Source: JBBTCJ01 sp038043285 (GTDB lineage Bacteria > Planctomycetota > Phycisphaerae > UBA1845). From it: 14,900 nt of DNA. The stretch's first letter is position 1; the number at the start of each line of letters is the position of its first letter. Shown in pieces: positions 6,943 to 14,659 of the stretch. The translations under genes and the position numbers were made by a program. The stretch lies in the NCBI GenBank assembly GCA_038043285.1, contig JBBTCJ010000138.1:1-14900 (forward strand). The letters are read 5' to 3'. The notes under the pieces are model-generated. The model worked only from the letters and a program-made list of their open reading frames with translations. It had not been told where the DNA came from and ran no database searches.

Positions 6943-9042
6943 ATGAGACGATCCAAACGCGCAGCATGGGCGACCCTACCCATCTGGTTCGGCGCCACCA
7001 TGGTCCTGGCCCAGCAACCCGTCCGCGATCACGACATCGTAGCCGAGGACTACTTCTCGATCGGCGTCATCAACGGTGCGAACCTGTCCCCCGATGGGCG
7101 ATTGGCCGCCTACGCGGAGATGCGCTGGGAGCCTCCAGCCGAGCGGCGTAACACCGACCTGTGGATCGTCGACGTCAAGACCAAGGAGCTTCGGCGGCTG
7201 ACGTTTGATCGTGCCAACGAAAGCGTGCCGCAATGGAGCCTCGACGGAAAGTTCCTGTACTACACGGCCGGGTACAAACGTGCAGGCGAGGATAAGCCTC
7301 CCTATGACGGAAAGAACCAGGTCTGGCGGATTTCCGCCGACGGCGGGGAACCGCTCGCGGTAACCCGGATCAACGACGGCGTGGGGCTTTTCGACCTCGC
7401 TCGTGACGGCAAATCGGTCTATTACACCGTCACTTCGGAGCAGACCGAGGACGAATGGAAAGACATGCGCGGCTCGTACAAGGAGCTTCAATACGGCCAC
7501 GGGGTCACGAAGTTCGGCCAGGTCTGGCGTCTCGATCTTTCCAGTTGGCGGACGGAAAAGCTCGTCGACGACAAGCGGGTCATCAACGCGCTGAAGGTCT
7601 CCCCCGACGGCCGGCGAATCGCCACGCTCACCACGCCCGACGAAGAGCTGATCCACATGGAGGGCTTCTCGCGCGTCGACGTCTACGACACGCAGACCAA
7701 GAAAGTCCAGAGTGTAACCAAAGAGGATTGGCGCAAGGAGCATCCCTCGCCTTACGGCTGGTTGAACGAACTCTCGTGGTCGGGGGACGGGTTGGCCCTG
7801 GCCTTCTCGATCGCCTTCGACGGACATCCCGTACGTCTGTACGTCGCCGAGTGGCTCGGCGAGGAGCCGCAGGTCACTGAGCTTTCCGCGCCCAAGGGCG
7901 TCTCCGTTCACGCGGGAACGCTGCAATGGCGGGGGAAAACCCGCGATCTATGCCTGACCGGCGAGGAGCGGGCCCGCGCTCGCGTCTACGCCCTCACCAA
8001 CGTCCGTAACGGGAAAGCAGCCGCCGACAGCGTTCTTACCTCCGGCGAAGTGACCGTGGACTCGTTCAGCTTCAGCGAATCCGGCGAAGCCTTGGCCGTC
8101 GTCACCAGCACGCCGACCGACCCGCCCGACGTGTACACGGTCGGCAAGGACGGCGGCCTCGACCGGCTCACCAAGGTCAATCCGCAGGTCGATCAGTGGA
8201 AGCTGCCGCAGATTCAACTCGTGCAGTGGACAGCGCCCGACGGACAAGAGGTCGAAAGCATTCTGGAACTCCCGTTCGACCACAAACCGGGCGACAAGCC
8301 GTTGCCGATGGTCGTCGAAATCCACGGCGGTCCGACGTCGGCGGTGCTTTATCAGCTTCAGTTCTGGATCTATGGCCGAACGCTCATGCCGGCCAAGGGT
8401 TACGCACTGCTCAGCCCGAACTACCGCGGCTCCACCGGCTACGGCGACAAGTTCCTCACCGACCTCGTCGGCCAAGAGAACGACGTCGAGGTCAAGGACA
8501 TCCTCGCCGGCGTCGATGCGATGGTGCAGCGCGGCATCGCCGATCCCGACCGACTCGGCGTCATGGGTTGGAGCAACGGCGGCTTCCTCACCAACTGCCT
8601 CATCACGCAGACCGACCGCTTCAAGGCCGCCAGCAGCGGCGCGGGAGTCATCGACCAGGTCATCCAATGGGGAACGGAGGACACTCCGGGACACGTCATC
8701 AATTTCATGGCCGGCGGACAGCCCTGGTCGAAGATCGAGGAGTTCCGCTCCGCCTCGCCGCTCTACAACCTCGACAAGGTGAAAACGCCGACGTTGATCC
8801 ACGTCGGCGAGAAGGACGAGCGCGTACCCGCCGCCCATGCCCGAACGCTTTTTCGCGGATTGCGGCAATATCTCAACGTCCCGGCGGAGTTGATCGTCTA
8901 CCCCGGCGAGGGACACGGATTGACGGTCTACAAACACCGCAAGGCCAAGATGGAATGGGATCTCGCGTGGTTCGACCGGTACATCATGAAGAAACCAACG
9001 GAAGCCCCACCGAACCCGACCGAGAAACCAGCGTCGCAGTAA
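6943..9042 (+). CDS. Exported S9-family serine peptidase (prolyl oligopeptidase-like)
   Basis: This 699-residue enzyme belongs to the prolyl-oligopeptidase clan (DPP4/acylaminoacyl-peptidase type), which cleaves short peptides. A signal peptide is visible at 1-23 (basic MRRSKR, hydrophobic core, cleavage after VLA), so it should act in the periplasm or outside. Residues about 35-420 form a beta-propeller with TolB/WD-like repeats (LSPDGRLAAYAEMR, WSLDGKFLYYT, VSPDGRRIATL, WSGDGLALAFS). The alpha/beta-hydrolase domain follows, with HGGP around the oxyanion region and NYRGSTGYG. The catalytic triad is readable: Ser544 in GWSNGG, Asp625 in GEKDERVP and His658 in GEGHGL. The start has a good ribosome site (GAGG, 7 nt spacing). 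All key residues are present and length is normal for the family. Cleavage preference cannot be judged. It converges with the kelch gene. Confidence 0.92.
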   Translation: MRRSKRAAWATLPIWFGATMVLAQQPVRDHDIVAEDYFSIGVINGANLSPDGRLAAYAEMRWEPPAERRNTDLWIVDVKTKELRRLTFDRANESVPQWSLDGKFLYYTAGYKRAGEDKPPYDGKNQVWRISADGGEPLAVTRINDGVGLFDLARDGKSVYYTVTSEQTEDEWKDMRGSYKELQYGHGVTKFGQVWRLDLSSWRTEKLVDDKRVINALKVSPDGRRIATLTTPDEELIHMEGFSRVDVYDTQTKKVQSVTKEDWRKEHPSPYGWLNELSWSGDGLALAFSIAFDGHPVRLYVAEWLGEEPQVTELSAPKGVSVHAGTLQWRGKTRDLCLTGEERARARVYALTNVRNGKAAADSVLTSGEVTVDSFSFSESGEALAVVTSTPTDPPDVYTVGKDGGLDRLTKVNPQVDQWKLPQIQLVQWTAPDGQEVESILELPFDHKPGDKPLPMVVEIHGGPTSAVLYQLQFWIYGRTLMPAKGYALLSPNYRGSTGYGDKFLTDLVGQENDVEVKDILAGVDAMVQRGIADPDRLGVMGWSNGGFLTNCLITQTDRFKAASSGAGVIDQVIQWGTEDTPGHVINFMAGGQPWSKIEEFRSASPLYNLDKVKTPTLIHVGEKDERVPAAHARTLFRGLRQYLNVPAELIVYPGEGHGLTVYKHRKAKMEWDLAWFDRYIMKKPTEAPPNPTEKPASQ

Positions 9043-9076
9043 GATCGCCTGAGATTGGGGCACTTCCCGGTTGTCC

Positions 9077-9150
9077 GTAGCGTCGCCCTTCATGGGCGGC
9101 GCGGGGGTTGAATGCCGTGAGGAAGCGCCGCGGACGATCCGCGACGCTAC
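9077..9150. repeat. REPIN-like inverted pair of palindromic repeats
   Basis: GTAGCGTCGC at 9077-9086 recurs inverted at 9141-9150. Read outward-in, the two arms are GTAGCGTCGC-CCTTCATGGG-CGGCGC and GTAGCGTCGC-GGATCGTCCG-CGGCGC: identical flanks around a different 10-base centre. In both arms the centre closes a hairpin (CGCCC at 9084-9088 with GGGCG at 9094-9098; CGCGGA at 9129-9134 with TCCGCG at 9138-9143). The pairing is kept while the bases differ. The element lies between convergent genes, where it might also help end transcription, but no T-tract is present. Confidence 0.7.
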
Positions 9151-9194
9151 CCAGGAAAGCAATTATGACTTCCGGCGTCAATCGTTTGAACTCG

Positions 9195-11477
9195 CTAAGG
9201 CCGTGCGCGACCTCGCGGAGTTTTGGAATCGCCGCCGAGTCTTCCGGATGTCTTGCCGTCGCGGCCGTCATCGTCGGGATCGCCCGCGGCATGTGATCGC
9301 GGGATGTCCGCCTGGCCCGCGCAGTGCTGCATCTTGCCCACGTCGCCGGGTTCCAATACGCCCTCTTGCTGAAGATGATGAGCTGCCTCACCCGTGCATC
9401 GGACAAACTCGCCGTGGTTTTCTGCTGCGCGTTCGCAATCCACGATCATTTCGCCCAGGGAACATCCGCCGTTGCCTACGGCATCCAAAACGCCCGTCGC
9501 GCACCCATCAATGGTCATTTCGCCGACCAGCGTCGTGTGCCTGCATGGATCCTCGACGTCAACCACGCCGTCGTGGTCGCTGTCGATGGCATCGGTGCGA
9601 AGCTCCCAGAACAGACCGGACCGCGGCTCCGGCGGTTCGTTCGCAACCGCAGTAGATCCGCCCATCGGACCGACGGCGAATAGGGCATGCCTGCTATTGT
9701 CGTACGTCACCGCCCTGGCTGACCCACCCAAACCGGAATTCTCACGCCAGGTGTCGCCATCCCATTCCCAGAACTCGTCGGCCCAGCCCGTGGTCGAAGA
9801 GACGGTGTAGAGCATGACGGTCACGTTTCGCGCCAGATCAAACGTCAAAGCGTACTGAAACGGATAGGACGTGGGTGAATTCGCAGGGCTTCGTATCGTC
9901 CAGCGTGTCCCATCCCACTCCCAAGTCTGCGCTTCAGTGCTCGGATCGAAACATACCGTGACGTTCCGACATGTGTCGTAGGCGATCGCCTGATTCCCAC
10001 GACGCCGGTCGAACACGGGCCAAAGCGGTGGTCCATCGCTGGATCTCCAGCTCCAGGTGTTGCCCTCGAACTCCCATGTCGTCATGCGTGAATAAGTGTC
10101 GTCGGAAACCTGTGCAATGATCACACCACGAGCCGAGTCATATACGGCGTTGTATGCTGCGTACGGGGGATATCCCACAGCCAAGAGCATCCATTGTACG
10201 CCGTCCCAGGCCCAAGTTTGCACGCCGGACGCGTCGCTACCCCACCCGGCCAGGATCGACGCGCGGCGAGAAGCGTCGTAGGCCAGGGCACAAGGCGGAT
10301 ATACGTCGGGAACGCCTGACACACGAATCCGCCAGACGTTCCCATCCCACTCCCAGGTTTGAGCGGATGCATGGCTGTCCCAACGGGGGCTGTACAGCAC
10401 GACAACGTTTCGATCCGAGTCAAATGTCATCACGGGCGGAGGAAAGTATCTCACCGGAGCACCATCGCTTCGCGTTGCCCACTGGCTACCGTCGAACTCC
10501 AGCAACCGTGCCGGACCTCGCGGGAAACCAACCTCCCCCGTGGCCAGTAGAACCGCACGCGACCGGCGGGAGTCGTAGATCATGGCGTGGGTCGCACTGA
10601 CGCCCTCCGGTCGCAGCTCGGGCCGCTGGATCCATCGCTGCCCGTCCCATTCCCACGGAGCGAGGTCTGGTCCATTGCTCGTCGTCCCGCCCAGAAGGAA
10701 TGTCCGCCCCGTAGTCGGCAAGAACGTCATCGTCGGCAAGTCGCGCGGCGCTGGACCATCCGTTGAACGAAGCGCCCACGTCGTTCCATCCCATTCCCAA
10801 GTTTCTCCGAGACGTTCGTTTTCGCCGTTTCCTCCGAACGCGACGCACACACCGCGAGCGGAGTCGAAAACCATGCCATGGCCCGAACGGGCCGGAGGTT
10901 CCGCAACTTTCCTCTCGGTCCAACGGTCGCCGTCCCATTCCCAGGTATCGCCCAATCGCGCGGAGTCGTCCGTGCCGCCGAACAGGACCGTCACATGCCT
11001 GCGAGAGTCGTACGCCATCGTATGACCGTATCGCGGACTGGGCCCAGATGTCGCTCGCAACGACCACGTTCGCCCGTCATGCTCCCAGGTGTCGCCGATT
11101 GGCCCTCTCCATTCGTAGGATTCAACGTAGCCGCCAAACAGCACCGTTCTCTGACGACCAGCGTCGTACGCCAGCGCGCCCCACCGTCGGGGTCGAATTT
11201 CCGGCGAATCCTGGCGAACATAGGTCGTCCCGTCCCAAGTCCACGATTCCGAAACCAGATTCGCTTGACCGCTGCCGGAAAAATTCACCGTGCCGCCGAA
11301 GATTATCGCCGCGCCGCGGGCCTCGTCGTAGGTCATGGCCATTCCGTTAGTGGTCCAAGGTGGGGATCGGTCCACCCACCCAACCTGCGCCGCGGCCTCA
11401 CCAGCCCATGAAAGGGCAATCCCTGTGGCGAACAAGACGCTCCACGGGGTGTCGAACGCACGTTGGCATGGCAACAT
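9195..11477 (-). CDS. Secreted kelch-repeat beta-propeller protein with calcium loop and Cys-rich C-terminal module
   Basis: This 760-residue protein has a signal peptide at about 1-31 (hydrophobic core, cleavage after AAA before QVGW). About twelve repeats of roughly 50 residues follow, each built as TWEWDGxxWxxR...PxxRxxxxMxYDSxRxxxVLFGG. This pattern is kelch-like and should fold as one or two beta-propellers, usually binding surfaces rather than catalysing. The early repeats keep LFGG; from the fifth on this end is degenerate. At about 632-645 DSDHDGVVDVEDPC is a calcium-binding thrombospondin-type-3/dockerin-like loop. A Cys-rich module follows (TIDGCATGV..GCSLGE..VDC..NHGEFVRC..CAGQADIP, to about 727), which I recall from the C-termini of other secreted bacterial proteins. 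The last about 33 residues are basic and disordered. The ATG at 11477 is chosen because AGGGAGAG lies just upstream; a TTG at 11501 is in frame but lacks this. Binding partner unknown. Confidence 0.82.
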   Translation of the reverse strand: MLPCQRAFDTPWSVLFATGIALSWAGEAAAQVGWVDRSPPWTTNGMAMTYDEARGAAIIFGGTVNFSGSGQANLVSESWTWDGTTYVRQDSPEIRPRRWGALAYDAGRQRTVLFGGYVESYEWRGPIGDTWEHDGRTWSLRATSGPSPRYGHTMAYDSRRHVTVLFGGTDDSARLGDTWEWDGDRWTERKVAEPPARSGHGMVFDSARGVCVAFGGNGENERLGETWEWDGTTWALRSTDGPAPRDLPTMTFLPTTGRTFLLGGTTSNGPDLAPWEWDGQRWIQRPELRPEGVSATHAMIYDSRRSRAVLLATGEVGFPRGPARLLEFDGSQWATRSDGAPVRYFPPPVMTFDSDRNVVVLYSPRWDSHASAQTWEWDGNVWRIRVSGVPDVYPPCALAYDASRRASILAGWGSDASGVQTWAWDGVQWMLLAVGYPPYAAYNAVYDSARGVIIAQVSDDTYSRMTTWEFEGNTWSWRSSDGPPLWPVFDRRRGNQAIAYDTCRNVTVCFDPSTEAQTWEWDGTRWTIRSPANSPTSYPFQYALTFDLARNVTVMLYTVSSTTGWADEFWEWDGDTWRENSGLGGSARAVTYDNSRHALFAVGPMGGSTAVANEPPEPRSGLFWELRTDAIDSDHDGVVDVEDPCRHTTLVGEMTIDGCATGVLDAVGNGGCSLGEMIVDCERAAENHGEFVRCTGEAAHHLQQEGVLEPGDVGKMQHCAGQADIPRSHAAGDPDDDGRDGKTSGRLGGDSKTPRGRARP

Positions 11478-11507
11478 GGGGACTCTCCCTGTCTCGGACA
11501 AGAAACC

Positions 11508-11590
11508 GAGGCGACAGCGCCTCCGTCATTTCTATAATGTTAAGACGCGCATGTGCCGGGGTTGGCAGGGAAAAAATTCGATTTTTTTTT
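11508..11590. promoter_or_regulatory. Divergent control region with TATAAT, palindrome and A/T tracts
   Basis: On the plus strand a perfect TATAAT (11533-11538) lies 16 nt after GCGACA (11511-11516, four of six -35 bases), reading toward the kinase gene. The -35 overlaps a perfect 6-bp inverted repeat, GAGGCG (11508-11513) and CGCCTC (11518-11523), a possible operator and also in the leader of the kelch gene. At 11571-11590 an A6-TTCG-A-T9 tract forms an AT hairpin, striking in GC-rich DNA. For a leftward promoter near 11531-11538 the tract would sit at about -40 to -60, where an UP element belongs. No good leftward -35 was found. Confidence 0.45.
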
Positions 11591-11632
11591 GGCAATCCGG
11601 ACGCGCGGCTGACGGCGACATTGCCTCGAACA

Positions 11633-12751
11633 ATGATGAGTACGTCACACAAGCATGGCGACAGCCTTGCAGCTCCGCTCCGGGGAATTGTCGCGCCCGT
11701 TGAGCTAGCCGGCGGATGGATCGGTCAGGTCGTGGCGCGGCCGGAGGGCTGTGGCGACGTCGGATCGTCCGGCATGTTGCTTCCGACGCTTCCCACCTGG
11801 TGTGAATGGCTCAGCCGGCTCGCTGTCAACGCGGACGCCTTGCCCGGTTTTGCAACATTGAAGTATTCCGGCGCGAGTATCGTCTGCCGCGCGCGAATCG
11901 ACGTGCCGGGCGATGGGCGCTCACTTGCAGGAACCCATCCGCTAGACCCTGCATCCGTACCGCGACCGTCAGGGAGCGGCCCTTCCTGGCTCCCAACAAC
12001 AGCCGAGGACACGAACGCCGCCGATCAACACAACCACGCCCCGGTGAACCCGCACACCGCAATCGAAGTTGTCTGCAAGCGCTCGCAACCCAAACCCGGT
12101 CTGGAGCGATTTCTCGCCGCCTTACGGTCGTCGCGGGCGCAGCGAAACTTCGCCCAATCGCGGCAGCTGCTTGATGCGGGCGTAGCGACGGCCAAGCCGC
12201 TCGCGTGGATCACCCAGCGCAGCGGCTCGCGAGCTTCGTGGTTCGTGGCCGAATTCGTGCCCGGTCTTGCGGACCTCGATCGGATCGCGATGGCGACATT
12301 CCCACGCCTGAGCGGGCACGAGGCCCGACAAGTTCGAAGCGGACTATCGCTCGCGGTTGCGGAACTGCTGCTCAGCCTCCGTCGCGCCGGGCTGCACCAT
12401 CGAGACATGAAGGCCTCGAACGTTCTGGTGTCGGAGGCGGACCTGGGCGCTTCGCAGCCGCGATGCGTCCTGCTGGACCTCGACGGACTACGCCGCGCCG
12501 GTCGCTGGCGGCGCAACGAATGGCGTCGGCCGCTGGTACGGTTGGCGGCTAGCCTGCACGACTATTCCTCCGTCAAGCGAAGCGACTATCTGAGGTGCCT
12601 GCGCCGCTACGCATCGGGAATCGGCCTGCTGCCCGACAAGGTTCCCGCGTTGTTCCGCTCTCTTGCCGACGACGCGCGGCGGTACGCGGAGCGATCCAGA
12701 ACCCGCAATCACGACAAGCTCGACGGGTACGCGGGGACGAGATCGGAGTAA
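11633..12751 (+). CDS. Kdo/WaaP-like lipopolysaccharide kinase family protein
   Basis: This is a protein-kinase-fold enzyme of the lipopolysaccharide kinase (WaaP/KdkA/InaA, PF06293-like) group, which phosphorylates sugars of the envelope glycolipid on the cytoplasmic side. From the chosen start it has 372 residues. ATLKYSGASIVCRARI (about 75-90) gives the first strands. IEVVCKRS has the probable ATP-binding Lys at about 149. QSRQLLDAGVATAKPLAW (about 175-192) and WFVAEFVPG (about 203-211) are the usual hinge region. HHRDMKASNVLV (255-266) is the catalytic loop with Asp258 and Asn263, and LLDLDGLRR (280-288) provides the metal-binding Asp. About 55 Pro/Ser/Thr-rich residues (about 93-144) separate the early strands from the Lys strand, a likely loop insertion. 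The start is uncertain: ATG codons at 11633 and 11636 lack a Shine-Dalgarno, and the frame is open from 11360, but that upstream part overlaps the kelch gene and the control region. It converges with cysC at a 22-nt gap. Confidence 0.72.
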   Translation: MMSTSHKHGDSLAAPLRGIVAPVELAGGWIGQVVARPEGCGDVGSSGMLLPTLPTWCEWLSRLAVNADALPGFATLKYSGASIVCRARIDVPGDGRSLAGTHPLDPASVPRPSGSGPSWLPTTAEDTNAADQHNHAPVNPHTAIEVVCKRSQPKPGLERFLAALRSSRAQRNFAQSRQLLDAGVATAKPLAWITQRSGSRASWFVAEFVPGLADLDRIAMATFPRLSGHEARQVRSGLSLAVAELLLSLRRAGLHHRDMKASNVLVSEADLGASQPRCVLLDLDGLRRAGRWRRNEWRRPLVRLAASLHDYSSVKRSDYLRCLRRYASGIGLLPDKVPALFRSLADDARRYAERSRTRNHDKLDGYAGTRSE

Positions 12752-12773
12752 GTCGGCCACGCTCACCAACTTG

Positions 12774-13394
12774 TCACTCCGCCATCGCGGGGATTTTTCC
12801 GGCCTTTTCGAGCATTTCCAACACCACGACAGCCGCCTGCTGCGGGGAGAGTTTCGAGGCATCCAGAACCAGTTCAGGATTTGTCGGCGGCTCGTACGGA
12901 TCGTCTATGCCGGTGAAGCCTTTCAACTCCCCGGCACGCGCCTTCTTGTAAAGCCCCTTCGGATCGCGTTCTTCGCACACCCCGATGGGCGTGTCGACAA
13001 AGATCTCGAAGAAGTCGCCCGCTCCGATGGTCTTTCGCGCGGCGTCGCGGTCGGCGCGATACGGGCTGATGAACGACGTCATGGTGACCAACCCCGCGTC
13101 CACGAAGAGTTTTCCCACCTCTCCGATACGGCGGATGTTCTCCTGGCGGTCCTCCGCCGAGAACCCAAGGTTCTTATTGAGTCCGTGACGGATGTTGTCC
13201 CCGTCGAGCACGTACGCCAGATGTCCTCGCTGCACCAGCGCGTGTTCCACCGTGTAGGCGATGGTGCTCTTGCCGGAAGCGGAAAGGCCGGTAAACCAGA
13301 TCAGCGCGCCCTTTTGTTCAAGCATGCTTTCCCGCTCCGCCCGGCCGACGTGTCCTTCGTGCCATGTGATGTTCGTTGCCTTGATCTTGGTCAC
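12774..13394 (-). CDS. cysC: Adenylylsulfate (APS) kinase CysC
   Basis: CysC phosphorylates adenylyl sulfate with ATP to give PAPS, used in sulfate reduction or to sulfate sugars and other molecules. The product has 206 residues, the normal length. Walker A GLSASGKS is at 36-43. DGDNIRHGLNKNLGFS (64-79) is the substrate-binding signature. SPYRADR starts at Ser110, matching the phosphorylated Ser region of the E. coli enzyme. KGLYKKARAGELKGFTGIDDPYEPP (146-170) is the mobile lid, and LVLD (175-178) follows. All key residues are present. I chose the GTG at 13394: GGAG lies about 8-9 nt upstream and the protein then starts as in relatives (TKIKATNITWHEGHV). A GTG at 13496 would add 34 residues without family character. 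No cysD, cysN or sulfotransferase gene is adjacent, so the sulfurylase must be encoded elsewhere. Confidence 0.95.
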   Translation of the reverse strand: MTKIKATNITWHEGHVGRAERESMLEQKGALIWFTGLSASGKSTIAYTVEHALVQRGHLAYVLDGDNIRHGLNKNLGFSAEDRQENIRRIGEVGKLFVDAGLVTMTSFISPYRADRDAARKTIGAGDFFEIFVDTPIGVCEERDPKGLYKKARAGELKGFTGIDDPYEPPTNPELVLDASKLSPQQAAVVVLEMLEKAGKIPAMAE

Positions 13395-13547
13395 TGACTC
13401 TGCTCCGTGTTGGTAGGCAAGCGCAACCTGCGACGCCGCGTCGCGCGTTGCAACGGCTCTCTCGTGGCGTTGGAAACATCCCCAGTTCGACGCCACCCCC
13501 CCCGCGGCCCAGTTCGAGTCTTGGGCCTGCCCGTTGGCGAGAGCACG

Positions 13548-13576
13548 AGTATAGGAAGGCCCCTTGCAGGATACAA
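13548..13576 (-). promoter_or_regulatory. Sigma70-like promoter for cysC
   Basis: On the minus strand TATACT (13553-13548) lies 17 nt downstream of TTGTAT (13576-13571). Spacing is optimal and the -10 has five of six consensus bases. It lies in the 228-nt spacer after the methyltransferase gene, implying that cysC is transcribed on its own with a leader of about 145 nt. The rest of the spacer shows no gene. Confidence 0.45.
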
Positions 13577-13622
13577 CGTCCGGCTGCGTTGTGGATGCTC
13601 CGATAATCCGCGCGGGGTTGCG

Positions 13623-14435
13623 TTACTTTCCGGAAGCGCGACCGGCGATCTGAAGATGCGAAGCCCTGCCCAATGCCGCTTCCTTGCGGCAGAGGGTCTT
13701 TTCGATTTGTGCCCAGCGGCGACGGGCCTCGCCGTCCACGAGAAGCTCGCGGTGACTCCGCATCGGTAGAACGGTCTTGCCGACCAGGTCAAGCACTTCG
13801 AAACCCGATCGGTTCATCAGTTCGCGCAGCTCCTCCGGGGAATAGGTGGTGATCTCGAACTGCTCCGCCGCGTCCTTGGTCAGCCAATGGGTGCGTCCCG
13901 ATCGAAGAAACTCGGCCAACTCCTCCGCATCGCCGCGCTTCAGATGGAAGTCGATTGTGGTCAGCTTGTTATCGAACGTGGCCGTCAGAACGCCGCCCGG
14001 GGCGAGCGCCTTGCGGATTTGCTTCATGGCCGTCGGTGGCGAACTGGTGCATCCGATCGGGTCGCCGAGCGCGACGGCCATCGCGGCCCCGCCCTCCGGC
14101 AACATCGACAAATCGCACAGGTCGGCCTGCACGAAGCTCGCTCGACGAGCGCCGCCCTGTTCGTCGACCTTCGCCCGCGACTGGTCGAGCATCCGCGCAG
14201 AGATGTCAACGCAGACGACGCGATAGCCGCTCTTGAGCAACTTGGCGGCCCATTTCCCCGTTCCACAGCCAAGATCCAAGACCGTCGCGTTGGCGTCGCG
14301 CGGAAGGAACGGCTTGAGGTACTCCCAAGTCAGGGTGTCGTGCCACTGCCAGTATGCGTCTTCGTAACTCGCATCGTACTGGTGGGCTACGCGGTCATGA
14401 TACTTGTGGACCGCCGATCGCTTCGGTCGAGACAT
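13623..14435 (-). CDS. Class I SAM-dependent methyltransferase
   Basis: The 270-residue product is a Rossmann-fold methyltransferase. HKYHDRVAHQYDASYED (10-26) is the usual helical cap of small-molecule methyltransferases of the UbiE/Methyltransf_11/25 type. Motif I VLDLGCGTG (52-60) binds the SAM methionine and Asp77 in VVCVDIS should bind the ribose. QADLCDLSML (103-112) is the adenine-contact motif, and IRKALAPGGVLTATFDN (140-156) is the post-motif strand and loop. The C-terminal third is a helical substrate-side extension (YSPEELRELMNRSGFEVLDLVG). No signal peptide is seen. The start at 14435 is chosen because the conserved part begins there; the frame stays open to 14753, but that upstream stretch is Arg/Pro/Ser-rich, contains the repeats at 14443-14472 and overlaps the opposite-strand gene. 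There is no clear Shine-Dalgarno. The substrate cannot be inferred. Confidence 0.85.
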   Translation of the reverse strand: MSRPKRSAVHKYHDRVAHQYDASYEDAYWQWHDTLTWEYLKPFLPRDANATVLDLGCGTGKWAAKLLKSGYRVVCVDISARMLDQSRAKVDEQGGARRASFVQADLCDLSMLPEGGAAMAVALGDPIGCTSSPPTAMKQIRKALAPGGVLTATFDNKLTTIDFHLKRGDAEELAEFLRSGRTHWLTKDAAEQFEITTYSPEELRELMNRSGFEVLDLVGKTVLPMRSHRELLVDGEARRRWAQIEKTLCRKEAALGRASHLQIAGRASGK

Positions 14436-14442
14436 GAGGGCA

Positions 14443-14522
14443 TTGTCGATTGATACTTGTCGATTGTCGATTACCGGACCATCCCAGCGACCCAAGCGGA
14501 CGGGTTCCCGCACCATCGACAA
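14443..14522. repeat. TTGTCGATT iterations in divergent spacer
   Basis: TTGTCGATT occurs at 14443-14451, 14457-14465 and 14464-14472 (the last two overlap with a 7-nt period). The inverse ATCGACAA is at 14515-14522. The cluster lies just upstream of the methyltransferase start and between divergent genes. It may be a binding-site cluster or a short decayed simple repeat. The rest of the 14436-14659 spacer shows no gene and no clear promoter. Confidence 0.45.
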
Positions 14523-14659
14523 TTGTTGGAACTTTCCGTGCCGAACGGCATCCAACCACCAGGAAGGCCCGCAGCAGCGGACCACCCGCGGACCAAACGG
14601 TCGCCGGGTGTACGGCGGCAGTGAGGTTGCAGCCTTGGCGACGGGTCGGAGGATCAGAG

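Noticed and set aside
7948..9162. Long open frame on the minus strand opposite the peptidase gene
   Set aside because: The plus-strand frame holds the full S9 peptidase with its catalytic triad; this one is its antisense shadow and has no domain.
10330..10960. DNA-level repeats of the CCATCCCATTCCCA type
   Set aside because: They are explained by the recurring TWEWDG codons of the kelch repeats on the minus strand.
11360..11632. N-terminal extension of the WaaP-like kinase frame
   Set aside because: It overlaps the kelch start on the other strand and crosses the TATAAT promoter and the T9 tract; composition is not protein-like.
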